Assembly (NCBI RefSeq): GCF_000143415.4
Contig: NW_003314279.1
Location: 1 to 64,000 of the forward strand
Length of the DNA stretch: 64,000 nucleotides
Source: Selaginella moellendorffii
Lineage: Eukaryota; Streptophyta; Lycopodiopsida; Selaginellales; Selaginellaceae
Direction: 5' to 3'
Shown here: piece after piece, positions 36,605 to 49,440 of the stretch
How the letters are laid out: every line of letters starts with the position of its first letter
Numbering within the stretch: the first letter of the stretch is position 1
The notes under the pieces: model-generated
Databases searched by the model: none
Told to the model about the DNA's origin: nothing
What the model saw: only the letters and a program-made list of their open reading frames with translations
Translations under genes and position numbers: made by a program

Positions 36605-37036
36605 ATGGCTATCATACATTGGCCACCTCAGCTATCTGAAGAGGTATCTGAAATGATTGGAACCTTTGCTTTCTTAGCAGCCGGGTTCTTCTCAGGTCAG
36701 TTTTCTTCTCTTCTTTTCCTAGAGACTTACAAGGGTGTCCATGTAGTGACTATGTATGTTTTCTTTGGTGGAAAGAAAACGTACACATACGGTTTTCTTG
36801 TTGGGGGCATCTGTTCCATAATGAGCATGCTGGTGATATCATGCTGCGGACTTTTCACACCTCTCCCTGACGATTGGTATGATGGAGTGTTTGCATTCAT
36901 TGTGATTTCCTTTGTGAGAACATGGGTTCTTTTAGTTTGCTCCACCGCTAGCATGGCAAGTACATGCCCTTGTACTTGTGGGATCAATTTTCTACACAGG
37001 GCTGCTTCATACCTACATGTTACAGTCTCCACTTGA
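36605..37036 (+). CDS. Hypothetical 143-aa hydrophobic protein
   Basis: ATG-initiated frame in AT-rich repeat DNA. Several hydrophobic stretches could span a membrane, for example TFAFLAAGFFSGQFSSLLFL and GGICSIMSMLVISCCGLF. A Cys-rich patch (ASTCPCTCG) lies near the end. No family recognised and no supporting neighbour. It may be part of a mobile element or a chance frame. Confidence 0.25.
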   Translation: MAIIHWPPQLSEEVSEMIGTFAFLAAGFFSGQFSSLLFLETYKGVHVVTMYVFFGGKKTYTYGFLVGGICSIMSMLVISCCGLFTPLPDDWYDGVFAFIVISFVRTWVLLVCSTASMASTCPCTCGINFLHRAASYLHVTVST

Positions 37037-37149
37037 ACTTCTATGGGGTTATGCTGCTGGTTTTCCAACAATGAGCTTGTGTTGATAAACAGCTTGCTGT
37101 GATGCAAGAGAAGGCCATTCAAGCTTTGAGGGAGTTTGCTGAGGTCACA

Positions 37150-40100
37150 TGGAATGCTTTACCCAACATGGGAGTAGGAGATATAAGGAGGAGGATAGCA
37201 ATAGAAATCACTTTGGAAACAATCAAAAGTCATGTTTTGATTGACATAGCATTTAAGATGTGATATAAAGATGTATAGATATTTTTTGGGAGTGATCTAA
37301 GGACAATAAAGATATAGATGAAATCAGTTGGAGAGCCTACAAGAAAAAAGAGGGTGACAACAGCATTGACAAATGTTTAACAATGTTTAAAGGTGTTCTT
37401 GGAGTATTCTTAGTGAGGAGATTATAAATGTTCAGATTAGTGAGCTTTGGAATGTTTTGAAGAGTTTTGGTTATAGCTTATGGTTGGCAATAGAGTGTTC
37501 TTGAGCAACTTTATAAAATAATCCTTATTTTTTTTCCTCATAGCTCATTAAATTCTTGTTTAAATGCACATAATAGAATCTACATGGTAAAGTCCCTTTT
37601 AGCCTTGGTTTTAGCAAAAATCTTATCAAATTCAAATGATAGTTGCAAACCCAATTAAATCTTGCAAGTTAGGAATAGGATGCCATCTTTTCTTGATTGG
37701 TAAAAGTTTTTAATAAATATAATCTTATATGGGGAGACCTTTGGGTAGAAATTGCATATGTACCCTAAACCCCCAAGTGAGTAATGAAGAGATAGTGAGT
37801 ACTAGTGAAATTGCCCTTGGTTTGAAATGTTTTAGAGAATTTTAGTTGTAACTCACAGCAATAGAAAATCCTTGAGCAATTTTGTGAAGTAATATTTACT
37901 TATTTTTCTTGCATTGAAATTTGTATCAAAAAGGTTTCCAAAGAAACACTAAAACCTAGTTTTTTGTGTTGAAATGGAGGTAGAATGAAACATTGAATGA
38001 TCTTTTATTTAGGATGTGGAGAACCCTCCCCCCATTTAAGTGGAGAATAAGGAATATAAACTATTGGTAATGTTAGGTTTTTATTTAATCACAAATATTT
38101 TAACTATTTTACTTTATAAATCTTTTATGATGAGTAAGAGGAGGACAAGCCTCTAGAACGTAAGAATAAAGACTTTAACATTTAAATATTAGTTATTTTA
38201 CTCATAAAACTTTATATTTAATGTTTTTTTAAAAACTTTTCTTATGATAGGCAAGTGGAGAATGCTTTTGAGTAGCAAAAGAATGAGAAAAAATATTATT
38301 GTAAGTAAAATTATACTAATTTATATATTCATTATTTATCGAGAGTTCATAAATGGAGAATGGCATATACTAGTGTTTTAAGATGGTATATATTGACTTC
38401 ACACTTATTTAATGTTTATTTTTTATCACTATTGTTTAAATCTTTTACATTCACTAGTAGAAGCCAAATAAAATAAAAAATTAATCAAATTTATTTATAT
38501 AAGTAAGAATGCAATGAACTTTGCATTCATTGTTTTATTTAAATATTTCCATTAGCCAAAAGCTTTTTTCTTCTCTCAATCCTTACATGGTTGAAAATGT
38601 CTTCAAAAGTGGACTTCACACATTTGATTGAGCTAGTAGGTATACATTCCAATTTATGTATTCTTTTTGTGATTCTCAAGAATTTTGGTATACATTTTCT
38701 TTTTATTATACAGTGATCAATTGATTATCTTTGGTTCTTTATAATGAATTTATCAACAAAGTGGTGGTCTATCATTTAAATATGCTTGGACTTTTTTTAA
38801 TGTTATCTTACATTCTCCATAATTCGCATAATAATGATTTTAGAATGCTATTTATCTAATTTGCATTCATTTTTATTTTTTATTTTTGCTTCAAAACAAG
38901 GGAAATGATAAGGAAGGGTTAAACTAGGCCTCACCCTTTTTTTGAAGTGATTAATAATGTTTGAAAGAAATTAAAATTGTTTTTGGAATATTTTTAATTA
39001 GATTATAAGTGCTAGTGTGAATGCACTTGGTTTTTAATGGTTTTAATAAAATTTAAAATTTTGTTAAAGATTTTTGATTTAGTTTTCTTCTAGTTTACTA
39101 GATTCTTACTTGGTCCTTTATTTTGAAATGTTAGGGGTTTATTCTCCCCTTGCTCATCATGAGAGATTTATATAACAAAATAGTTTAAAAATTTATGATT
39201 AAATAATAATATTATTAACAACTTTTATTGCTTATTCTTTATTAGGAATTTACAAAAGTGAAAATAAAATTTTGTAACATAATAGAATTTACTAGTATAT
39301 AAGTCACTTTTATTCTTTACTAGGGATTTACAAAAATGGATATAAAGCTTTGTGACAAAATAACTAACAGAACTTACTACTATATAACTTTTAAAACTAA
39401 TATAAATGTTACTCATTGTAAGGGATCTACAAAACAAAAAAGTGACTAAAAAGATTTATGAGTAAATAACTTACTTTGGAATCATTTTTTTGTAATAAAA
39501 AAAGAAAATAAAAAAATGTAGTTACCTCCTTGTAAAGCCTTGAATCTTTCTAGTGTTTATCTTTTTGATCCTAATGTAGCCCTTGGGGGATGAAGATTAA
39601 AACTTTGTTATTATGCATAACTAAGAATTAAGTGAGAAAGGGTTTTTCATATTTTCAAGACGGGGCCATTTAATATCTCGCTCTATTTTTATTTCAATAT
39701 TAAAATTTTAAAATTAGGGTTTGAGTTTTCTTGAAATGTTTTTGACACAATCATATTAATTAAAATATAACTTTGATTGTTTACAAAGTTTGCATGACAC
39801 GAGTATAAAAACAATAATGAATGCAGCTTAAACATCTAATATTTTTAAATTGTTGTTATGTGAGTTGTGGAGAGTGTAAGATAGCTCCATAATAAATTTA
39901 AATATATTTTAATGTTGAATGTTATATATGAAAATATAACTAATCTTTTAATTTTTGTTAACTCCTACTTATAAATGTAAGGGATGTAGACACTAATGAG
40001 ATATAAGAATTGCACAATGAATGTAAAATCAATATATACTATTTTGAGATACTAGCATACACTATTTTTCATCCATAAAATCTCAATAAACAGTGAGTAT

Positions 40101-42070
40101 AAAACTTACAAGTAACATTTTCATTCATTTATTTGCTACTTAAAGGTATTCTATATTTGTTCATCATAAAAGAACTAAAAAAAAAATTATTAAATATAAA
40201 GTTTTGTGAGTAAAATAACTAGTTACTTTTTTAGCATGCAAGTATTAAAGCCTTTGTCCTAAGGGCTCATCCTCCATTACTCATTATAAAAGATGTATAA
40301 AATAAAATTATAAAAATATGTGATTAAATAAAAATTAGTATTACCGACAGCTTGTATTTTTTATTCTTTATTTGCTCATTATGAAAGATTTATAAAAATG
40401 AATATAAGCTTTATAATAAAATAATTAATAAAAGTTACTAGTATATATGTCTCACTATTTCAACCTTATTAGTCTAAATGTAATTTATTGTGAAAGATTT
40501 ACAAATAAAAGAGTGAGTAAGAAAATTTTTGAGTAAATAAAAGCTAATAGTTTACCTTAAAAACAATTTTTTGGTAGCCACAAAAAGAAATAAAAAATAT
40601 AACTATTTCCTCCTAAACCTTTAAAACTTTTTAGCATTAATCCTTTCGATTTTGATGCAGTTTTTGGCGAATGTAAATTTAAACTTTATTACTATGTATA
40701 TCTAGGTATTTGGTGAGGGAGGAGGGTTCTCCACATTTTGGAAAAAAGGCTATTCAATTTTTTACTTTGTTTTTATTTTAGTAATAAAAATTAAGGTTTT
40801 AGTATTTTCTTGAAAACTTTGTAACGTAATTGAAACATAATTTCAATTGTTTTGAGGGTGTGGAGAAAAAATAACAATGGATGTAAGCAAGATAGCTAGC
40901 ATTCTTAAATTGTCATTATGTGAAGTGTGAAAAAGGTAGAATAACTCCAAATGAAATCCAAATATATTTTAAAGTTGTAGAGTTATTAAATGTATAATAA
41001 GGATAGTGCTTGAAAGTATGCCTGACCACTTAATATATGCAAAAATAGTGAATTGCATTTTTTTATTTGTATAAAATATTTACCTGGATTTTTTTATTTT
41101 ACTTGGCTTCTACTGGTGAATGCAAAAGACATAAATAATAATGAGAAATAACAATTATTTAATGAGTGTGAGGTCAGTACATACCATCTTGAGTTATTGG
41201 TATGCACTGTTTTTAATTTGTCTAAAATTTTAATAAATAATGAGTATAAAATCTACTAAAAATTTACTTGTAAATAACATTTTTGTTCATTTTTTTACTA
41301 CTCAGATGCATTCTCCATTTTCTCATTATAAGGGATTTACAAAAGAAAATATTTATGTTTAGAATAACTAGCTACTTTACTAAGATATGAGTGTCAAACC
41401 TTATATCCTCAAGTGTTAAATGTCATCATGGCAAGTTTATGAGTTTATCCTCCTTTTTTTCATTATGAGAGATTTATAAAATAAAATAGTGAAAAATTTT
41501 ATAATTAAATAAAAACTAACATTACCAACAGCTTATATTCTTCATTCTCCATTTACTCATCGTAAGGGATTTAAGAGAGTCAATATAAAATTTTATGAGA
41601 AAATAATTAATAAATCTTATATGTATGTATGTCTCAAAACCTCAACCCTGTTGGTTTAGATGCTCTTTATTATGATGAAAATATAATAGTTAATAAAATG
41701 CTTTATGAGTAAATAAATACCAATAGCTTACTTTGGAAATTTATTTTATATGGTAAAGAAAGAAAATAAAGGAATCTAGTTACCTCCTCTTGAAGTCCTA
41801 AATCTTTCTAGCACAACATTTAACAATTGAGAATTTAAACTTTACCTATTATGCATACTAAGGGATTGGTTGGGGGAAGAAGATTTTTCACATCCTAGAA
41901 AACGGGTTACTCAATTTTTTTCTCCACCTTTATTTCAACACTAAAAATTATGGTAATAATTTTTCTTGAAAACTTCTTAATGTAGTCTCATTAATTAGAA
42001 TATGTTTTCAATTGTTTTCAAAGTTTGAATGTACATATAGAAACAAATAATGAATGCAGATTAGATAGTT
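37150..42070. repeat. AT-rich degenerate tandem repeats, period about 1.1 kb
   Basis: Recurring blocks in the same order: AATGAATGCAG-type blocks near 39820, 40890 and 42050; TTTTCTTGAAA blocks near 39730, 40810 and 41960; and ATTACTCATAAGGGATTTAC-like blocks near 39240, 40375 and 41555. That gives three units of about 1.1 kb. Sequence at 38040-38530 looks like part of a unit in inverse orientation. Units are strongly diverged. No ORF longer than 70 codons. Confidence 0.6.
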
Positions 42071-42979
42071 GGTATTGTTAAGCACTGTATGAGCTTGGAG
42101 AGTGTAGAATAGCTCCCAAAGAAAGCCAAACATTTTTAAATTTTAAATAACCACCATATCCATCAATTAGTTGTAATGAATCAGAAATATGCAATTAATC
42201 ATTACATAATAATGAGAGAAATAAGAAATTCTAAGAATCATAAAAAGAATAAATAAATGGGAATATATATATTTGATAACTCAATCATAAGTGTAAACTC
42301 CTATAGTTTGTACCATCCAAGAAGGGGAAATTGTTCAATTCGCTTAGTTAGCACATGTCACTGGCTAATATTCTACCAAATTATATTATGAGCTTTTCCA
42401 ATAATGTAGAAGCATAAAGTCAATAAGAGTTCCAAGTAAAGAAATAATAACCCATTGAGTTCCTCAATCGAGAGGAGCCACCACATAATAATTTTATTTT
42501 ATTCACAAAAGTAAATTTCTTAATAGAAGAAAAGGGTATGGATTCTAGATGAAGCAATTTTACAATGTTACAATAAAAAGTTCCTTGAAGTGAAAATGGT
42601 TGGAATCATAGGAGTTTTTTTATGAAAGTGGATACAATGATTGTGGAGGCCAAAAGATCATAATCAAGTTATTTGGAAAGTTCCAACAATAAGAATGTCA
42701 AAGAAACAAAAGCATATAAAGAAAGGATATAATTAAAAAAAGAAATATTTGAATTAGTGATTAAGTAGTTTATGACTAAGGGGGTCAAGGGGACTTGAGG
42801 GCTGTTTCTAGACCCCTTAACAAAAGAGTATTTATTTTGGTTGGGGCGCAAAAAAACTGAATCAATTAGATATAAAAATGTTCACTAAAAGAAAGATTTT
42901 CATATCTTGGTTACTTATAGTTTTATGTTTGAAATGTCTGTTTATAAAGGACCACTTATTCACCCTCCTAGGATGTTTA

Positions 42980-43560
42980 GAGAGTTAAAAAGTTTTGTTG
43001 CATATGAATAAAATGCTATTATCTTTAGCAAGTTTAAATTGCCTAACTTTAAGGGAGATAGTAAACTAGATAAAAATCAAAATTTGTTGGTGACCTTCTT
43101 TATAACAAAACACTATTATAGGCTGGAAGTGCAATGTCCATTAGATTAGCTAAAATCTAATAAAATTCCTTAAAAGAAGAATTCTTGGGCGATCTAGAGG
43201 GATGTAAGATTGTACTTAGTTGGTTTGAGTAAAAGTTTAGGGATCAGTTCCTTAATTTAAATAGTCAAAGACTTTTACATGAGTTTATAACAAGGATTCA
43301 GAAGGACAATAAGACTATTTTGGACTTTCACCAATACCCTAAGTCAACTTGCACCATCCATTATCATTATTGATTGGCACATAAAATAGTATTTCATGAA
43401 AGAATTGAAGACTCGATTGAGGGATTATATGAAAATATACTATATGACTCATATGCAAAGTGGTGACTCAGGTGGTTGAGTTTGAAATCTAAAATTGCTT
43501 TTATGAAACAAGATTCCTAAGGTGAGTAAGGCAATGGAATTGGTAAACCAAAGAAAGATT
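42980..43560 (+). pseudogene. Retrotransposon gag remnant
   Basis: Plus-strand fragments in changing frames resemble a Ty3-type gag capsid: KLPNFKGDS, a block reading like LNSQRLLHEFITRIQ, then DFHQ. Stops are frequent. Orientation is opposite to the surrounding minus-strand element, so it is probably a separate insertion. Confidence 0.4.
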
Positions 43561-44155
43561 GTCGAAAATGTTGTTATATTAAAGTTACGTAGGCTCCATA
43601 AGCCTACATTTACAACACTTCTTTATCATGTCTAGGTTCTTGCCCATACCAATACATTTCTTTCTCATGCCAACTATCCGTTAGCATTGCACTATAGAGT
43701 TTATACACAACTTTGTGTCAAAGTTGCTTTCTTTTGGGAACACCTTTCCCACAACTTTAATATGGCACATTTTGCCATCAATAAGATACCAACGGTTCTC
43801 ATACTTGGATTGTCATACACGATTTTCATATCCATTCTTCGTGGGGTACAACACACCTCAGTCCAAATGCTTCCACCAGTCTTTTAGGACCATTCCTTGA
43901 CTCCACTCGAGTCATTTAGCTTTTTAGCTTTCACTAATTGACGACCTATAAGGTCCTATTTTGAAGTGCCAGCTCGTTAGACTACAACTTCTTGTATTCA
44001 TGTTCTACCTATAAGGACCACGCATGCAAGTGTTACTTTGACACTTGATTATTTTCCGTTTCTTATGGGCTGTTTTTGCCTCTTAGGACTATTCGTTCAT
44101 ATGATGAGAATACTGACTCATCCTCTGAATACACCCCCAACTCCTTGGGTTTAGT

Positions 44156-44643
44156 CTAACATTTATAAAAGGTAGCCTTGGCTACTATTTCAAGGACTTG
44201 TGTCCTCGTCCGTATTTGACCCTTCTTATGGTCATTAATTCCGGTCTCAAATTCATGAGAACCAATCTCAATTATATGAGGATAATCTTGTGACTCCTTT
44301 ATTGTTTTGGAGTTTCTATCTTTCCCGTGATCCCAACTATAGTTGTTTACCACAACTATATTAGTCAATTTGCTAAGTCAAAGCTCATCTGGATCACATC
44401 CTCAGCTCTCTGAGGAAACCTTATACTATTCCCAAGATCCCAAAGTCGTTCCATTATTGGCCCTTTTCTATCCACCACCTTGCTTACAAATTCACACATG
44501 AACTGTAGTGGAGAGCCATGTCTTCCCGACTTGCTACTGCTCAAGGATAGGCCCACTCCTAGGACCTTCTGATGCCAACACCAAGTGGTGATATACTTGA
44601 GCACCAATAAAAGTCGGACTAAAGAACAACTCCAATACCAAAT
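44156..44643 (-). other. Leader of minus-strand element with primer-binding-like site
   Basis: Starts with the ATTTGGTATTGG site next to the LTR. The short frames here do not match a known gag. Bases 44100-44260 are the reverse complement of 56870-57050 (shared HEFETGI-like frame), so this leader was also copied into the gypsy pol at 56.6-57.5 kb. Confidence 0.5.
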
Positions 44644-46265
44644 TGTAAGCAACTAAATTTTCCATTCTACTTTAATCATTTAATCACACCTCCGACCACT
44701 TGGAGGAGTCTCACTCACAATCTCTACAAGTCCTATTTTGGACTTAGGGACTTGCTAGCCCCAAGAATGGCATCCATGCCACTCAACCATTGCACTTGGT
44801 CCAAGTGGTCCATGTGTTCGATCCCATGATTGACACCCCAAGGTACCACCGACATATCAGCCCGTTACACTAAGGCTATGCCCATTCACCTTGGTCACAC
44901 TGGTGGTCTGACACCACCTACATCACAGCCCAGTCTCTCAAAGACTGGGCTATTCGTCCATGAGTGATCATCTTAGATCCACTCTTTAGCATCCTTAGGA
45001 TGCCCGTAGGCATGGGGAATAGCCTTCCTCAATATCCCTTTTTCGGTCCCCACCAAGTCCCTTTCTGCCTATGGCCATGTTCGCCAACACTGCCACTAGA
45101 TTGAGGCCCACAAACTCGACCATTAAATCACACGGTCCTCTGGGACTTCCTCACCACCTGACTGTATTCTTGATCACTACACCAAAGGACTACTCCTCTT
45201 CCTTTCCTCAATTTGGGCTTTTGGGACAACATTTCGGAACACCATGGCCTTACACGAGCCTCATGGGTACTCTCCCTGCCTTCCACCTTTAGGTGCTCTA
45301 GCCATGGGCTTAAAGCGAGGTTCCGTTGAGCCACGCCAAGTATCCAAGTAGGTAGTGCCACCCACACTTGGATTGGGAGTATCGACCATTCGATCTCCTG
45401 GGGGAACTAAAGCTAGCTCTTTAACATTTCACCAAGCTACCCAGCTTGTCAGACCGTATTCACTTTAGTTTTGGACTTCCCAGTGGTTATCCCATCACCC
45501 AACACTTGGGTACAGCCTTCCTGGGACAAACTGGCCTTTCCTGGCTAAACTGGCTCCACTGGAGTCCTCCCCCTACTATACTTTTGGAGCTCACCAAACC
45601 CCTCAGGGTTTGGGATACGAACGCTTTGGGCTTTCACCCCCTTAGACTTGAACTCAGACTTGGACTCAAACTCAAACTCAGACTCGAACTCGGGCTTGGG
45701 CTTGGTCGCAGCCTCGGCTTCGGTCTCGGTCTCGGTCTCGGTCTCAGTCCCAGTCTCGGTCTCGATCTCAACTTCGGACTCCATCTTGGGTCCTTCTTAG
45801 ACTCCATCTCAGATTCCATCTCGGACTCCATCTCGGACTCCATCTCGGGCCCATCTCGAATTCCATCTCGGGTCCATCTCGGACTCCATTTTAGTCCATC
45901 TCGGACTCCATCTCGGGTCCATCTCGGACTCAATCTCGGACTCCATTTTGGACTCCATCTTGGGTCCATCTTGGACTCCATCTTGAGTCCATCTCGAACT
46001 CCATCTCGAACTCCATCTCGGATTCCATCTCGGGTCCATCTCGGACTCCATCTCAGGTCCTTTTGTGTCCCTTTTCTAGAGACTCACTTATTGTTTGCTT
46101 TGTGCTTGTTTCTCGAGCACTTTGTTAGGAGTTTTACTCCCACTCTCGACCTTTCAAGTCGGAGCTTTTAGTCCAAACGTGTTACGTTCGTTTAGTTTTC
46201 ACTTTGGCCACTATTATGTGGCACCCTTTTGGCTCCACTTTGGGGTCTAGGGATTTTGTGTCTCA
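44644..46265 (-). repeat. LTR copy 2 with hexamer-coded open frame
   Basis: Direct repeat of 30983-32542. It again holds the hexamer array (about 45650-45780) and a longer 12-bp-type array (45780-46060), so the plus frame 45446-46171 stays open for 241 codons and the minus frame gives Asp-Pro-Arg-Trp repeats. Array lengths differ from copy 1. Confidence 0.75.
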
Positions 46266-47930
46266 CAAAATGCTTGTCAAATATTGATCCCAAGATTTAA
46301 TATCAGTAGTTTGTGGCAATTACAAAGGTAAACTCAACTCTGTTAATAATATCAGATTATGACTATATAGAAGTTTATATGGTGAAACACCAACAGAACT
46401 CTACACCCTTGTGACAACCACATAGTGAAAAGATGGTAAATAACTATCTTAATCCGAATGTTGAAATGTCATGTACTTCATAATCATCCATTTGAAGGTC
46501 TGAACAAACCCTTCCACCAAACCATTTGACTGTGGATGATAGACACTTGTAAAAATGTGGTGTATCCTCAACCAAGATGTTAAAATAAGAAATACCTCAA
46601 CCATAAATATAGAACCCTAAAGAATTCGCTCTGATAGTTCTTGGGATTGTTGGAATGCCATTTGATTGAAAAATAAGTATCTAACAATAATTGCAAATGC
46701 ATTAGCAAGAGCTTTGACTTCCATGCAACGAGTCAAATAGTTAAAAGCAATGGAAAAGGCCCTATCAGATAAAAAATGCCACCAACTCAAATAGATGGGA
46801 AATTGCAATTGACTTCAATCCTCCATTCACAACATGAGAGAAAGTATTACAAGCTTGGCATTAAATGCAACTACGCACATACCAGATAACATCATGTCAT
46901 ATTTCCAGCCAATAGAAAGACTTTGCCATTGGAAATATGACATGATGTTATCTAGTATGTGCGTAGTTGTAAAAGGAGGATTGTTGTGAAAGGAGGATTG
47001 AAGTCAATGGCAATTTCCCATCTATTTGAGTTGGTGGCATTTCCAGCCAATAGAAAGACCTATGTAATTTCTCAATTACACAATAATGTCCCATATACTT
47101 GCCTAGAATAGGAGAATCATGGTAAGTGTAGAGAAAGCGTGGAATAAAGATTGAAAGCATCACTAGCCATAAATGATTATTATGATCCATCCCTACAAAA
47201 TAAAGAAATATCATCTTTAAGGCGATATTGAGAATGTAAATGCTGAAATGGAAAGTCATTAAGAAGTGATATAAATCCATTATAAAACCTTTGGATCCAT
47301 AGCTTAACCTTTTAAGCCTCATGAACCTCATTAAGAAAAAGTATGCTTTTCTTAGCATCTTATGAACAATGAAAATCAAGTACAATAACTACTAATGATA
47401 TGGAATCTTTGTCCAAAAAATCCATAGATGCTGAAACAATAAGCTCGTAAAAATATGAGAAGATAGCAAAGAAGGAAAAAGAGCTCGAGAAAGGGTGTCA
47501 GTATTAGCCTTAGATCTCCCCAAACAATAAACAATATCAAAATTATATTTTTAAAGCTTCAAAAGCCCACTAAACAATATGATTACTATTAAACACCTTT
47601 TCTCTACCATAGAGTAATTCACCTCCACTAGTTGTAATATACAACTGATGTATGCAATGGGATAACACTAATCAAACACACTTGGGCTCTCTTGTATCAA
47701 CATATTTCCAAGACAAATATAAAAAATATCCACGTATAAAATAAAAGGTCAAGTGCAATTGTCAATAACTCTTTAAAATCTGTAAACACATGCTTAAAGT
47801 CCATAAACCAGATGAAAGACGATGTTGACAACTTCAGTAATGCTTGTAACGGTGTAGTGCAATTAGAAAGATGATTAAAAAAATGATCAAGATAATGCAC
47901 TTTACCTCAGAAATGTTGCATATCTGTAGC
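46266..47930 (-). pseudogene. Decayed Ty3/gypsy RNase H-integrase remnant
   Basis: Minus-strand frames match the pol at 57.6-59.1 kb: TPLQALLKLSTSSFIW near 47820, then the integrase zinc-finger surroundings (YHDSPILGKYMGH near 47090). Interrupted by many stops and by an inverted duplication (46776-47040). No intact domain. Confidence 0.7.
46776..47040. repeat. Inverted repeat inside integrase remnant
   Basis: ATGCCACCAACTCAAATAGA at 46776 returns as its reverse complement ending at 47040. Inner arms ACATCATGTCATATTTCCA and TGGAAATATGACATGATGT face each other around 46910-46930. Arms are imperfect, about 110-130 bp. Confidence 0.85.
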
Positions 47931-47934
47931 ACAT

Positions 47935-48273
47935 ATGGTTTTGACCCTTTATCTTATGGTGATTTACCATAGGATAACACCACGAAGTGGAACCTAAACC
48001 CTTTTTTTGCCATGTGACATATGCCATGTGTCATATGCCACATATCCAAAGGACAGTGGTGCGAAACCCGAGGTTCAAGGCCTTGGGCCATTGAACGAAG
48101 GAACGGTGGCAAACTCCCAAGCATGGAGCCAAGGAGTGACGGAACCGGACCACAGAGCAACTCCCGAGCATACAGCCCAAGGAGCGAAGGGACAACAGCC
48201 CAGAGCGACTTGGAACGGTCCTAGGGCAACCAGCATCCTAATGCCAAGACCAACACGCAAAACGGAGCCAAAC
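47935..48273 (-). repeat. Left piece of an inverted LTR hit by the 7.3-kb element
   Basis: Reverse complement of the last 340 bp of the LTRs at 48274-49422 and 54395-55550; it begins TGTAGCAC, the complement of the LTR end GTGCGCTACA. It stops at the target duplication CAAAC (48269-48273). The rest of the same LTR resumes at 55551. Confidence 0.85.
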
Positions 48274-49422
48274 TGTCGCGAATGTGACTTTGGGTATCGA
48301 AAGCTACCTGTCGACCAGTCCTTACGGACACTCTTACCTTACTGCCACGATGGCAGGAGGTCGGTATTGCTGGTTCCCTTTATTAGCCCTTTTTGTTCAA
48401 GTGTTAGTAAACTGGACTTTGCATCTGTACTTGGCCGGATGAGCATAAGGAAGGAATTCCTAAGTGTCTATTTAGCTGAGCATACTTGGCCCGGCTTGTT
48501 AGTTCTCTTTTGCTCTGTCTTGCATTGGCTTGACAAGAATCCTCGCGTATTGAGATTGGTTCCTCAATATCGCTACATGATAGCTTACCGTGTCTGCCAA
48601 ACACCCTCGCTATCATGCCCTTTGTGTTAGTCTCATTTCGGTCCCAAATGCTATTTATGGAAAGTATCTAGATTCGCTCATTTGGTATATCTATGGAATG
48701 TAGAGATTGTCCTGAACACAATGGTGTTCGTCCCGTGTCCAAATTCGTAATCTAAGGACATTCCATATTTAGTAAGTTTCGAGCTTGTCCCAGAGACTAA
48801 CTCCTGATACTAAGGGAGGCTTGGGGTGAAAGCCCAAAGCGTGTGTTCCTCAAGGGGGGGGGGGGGCTGTGGGGGGTTCCAAATGTATAGTAGGGATAGT
48901 GGGTAGGTCGGGCATGGCTGACCAACCTGAGGCATAGTCTAGCTCCCGCTTGTGTGCCTGTCCTTGTTCTGCGTCCGGCTTGGGTCTAAGCCCAAGTTCC
49001 ATTCCATGCTAGCTGGTGGAGTACCTATGTCCTCGCGTTAGGCCACCGGTATGCTGAAATAGTGCCAAACTCCGTTTGGCTCCGTTTTGCGTGCTGGTCC
49101 TGGCATTGGGATGTTGGTTGCTCCAGGACTATTCCAAGTCGCTCCGGGCTCCCGTCCCTTCGCTCCTTGGGCTTCATGCTTGGGAGTTGCTCCGTGGTTC
49201 GGTTCTGTCACTCCTCGGCTCCATGCTTGGGAGTTTGGCACCGTTCCTTCGTTCAGTGGCCCAAGGCCCTGAACCTCAGGTTCCTATGGACACGTGGCAT
49301 AGACACGTGGCATGTGACACGTGGCATCTATCACGTGGCACAAAAAGGGTTAGGGTCCGCTTCATGGTGTTATCCTATGGTAAATCACCATAAGATAAAG
49401 GGTCAAAACCACGTGCGCTACA
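48274..49422 (+). repeat. 5' LTR of LARD-like element
   Basis: 1149 bp, TG...CA. Contains a 13-bp G tract (48854-48866) and repeated CACGTGGCA / ACGTGGCAT motifs near 49290-49345 (G-box-like ACGTG cores). Confidence 0.92.
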
Positions 49423-49440
49423 TTTGGTATCAGAGGATGA
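49423..49440 (+). promoter_or_regulatory. Primer-binding site, initiator Met tRNA type
   Basis: TTTGGTATCAGAGGATGA directly after the LTR; TGGTATCAGAG matches the 3' end complement of plant initiator tRNA-Met. Confidence 0.85.

Larger units (their letters stand above)
30983..46265 (-). mobile_element. Minus-strand LTR retrotransposon structure (about 15 kb)
   Basis: Two direct repeats of about 1.6 kb (30983-32542 and 44644-46265) frame 12.1 kb of AT-rich DNA. On the minus strand each runs from TGAG to TTACA. Immediately after the right-hand repeat (minus-strand sense), 44643-44627 reads ATTTGGTATTGGAGTT, resembling the initiator-Met tRNA primer site of Ty3 elements. Just before the left-hand repeat, 32960-32560 is a decayed integrase end on the minus strand. 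No intact gag or pol ORF exists inside. Because pol remnants also flank the right repeat on its outer side, this may be an LTR-internal-LTR-internal composite. Target duplications were not found. Confidence 0.6.
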
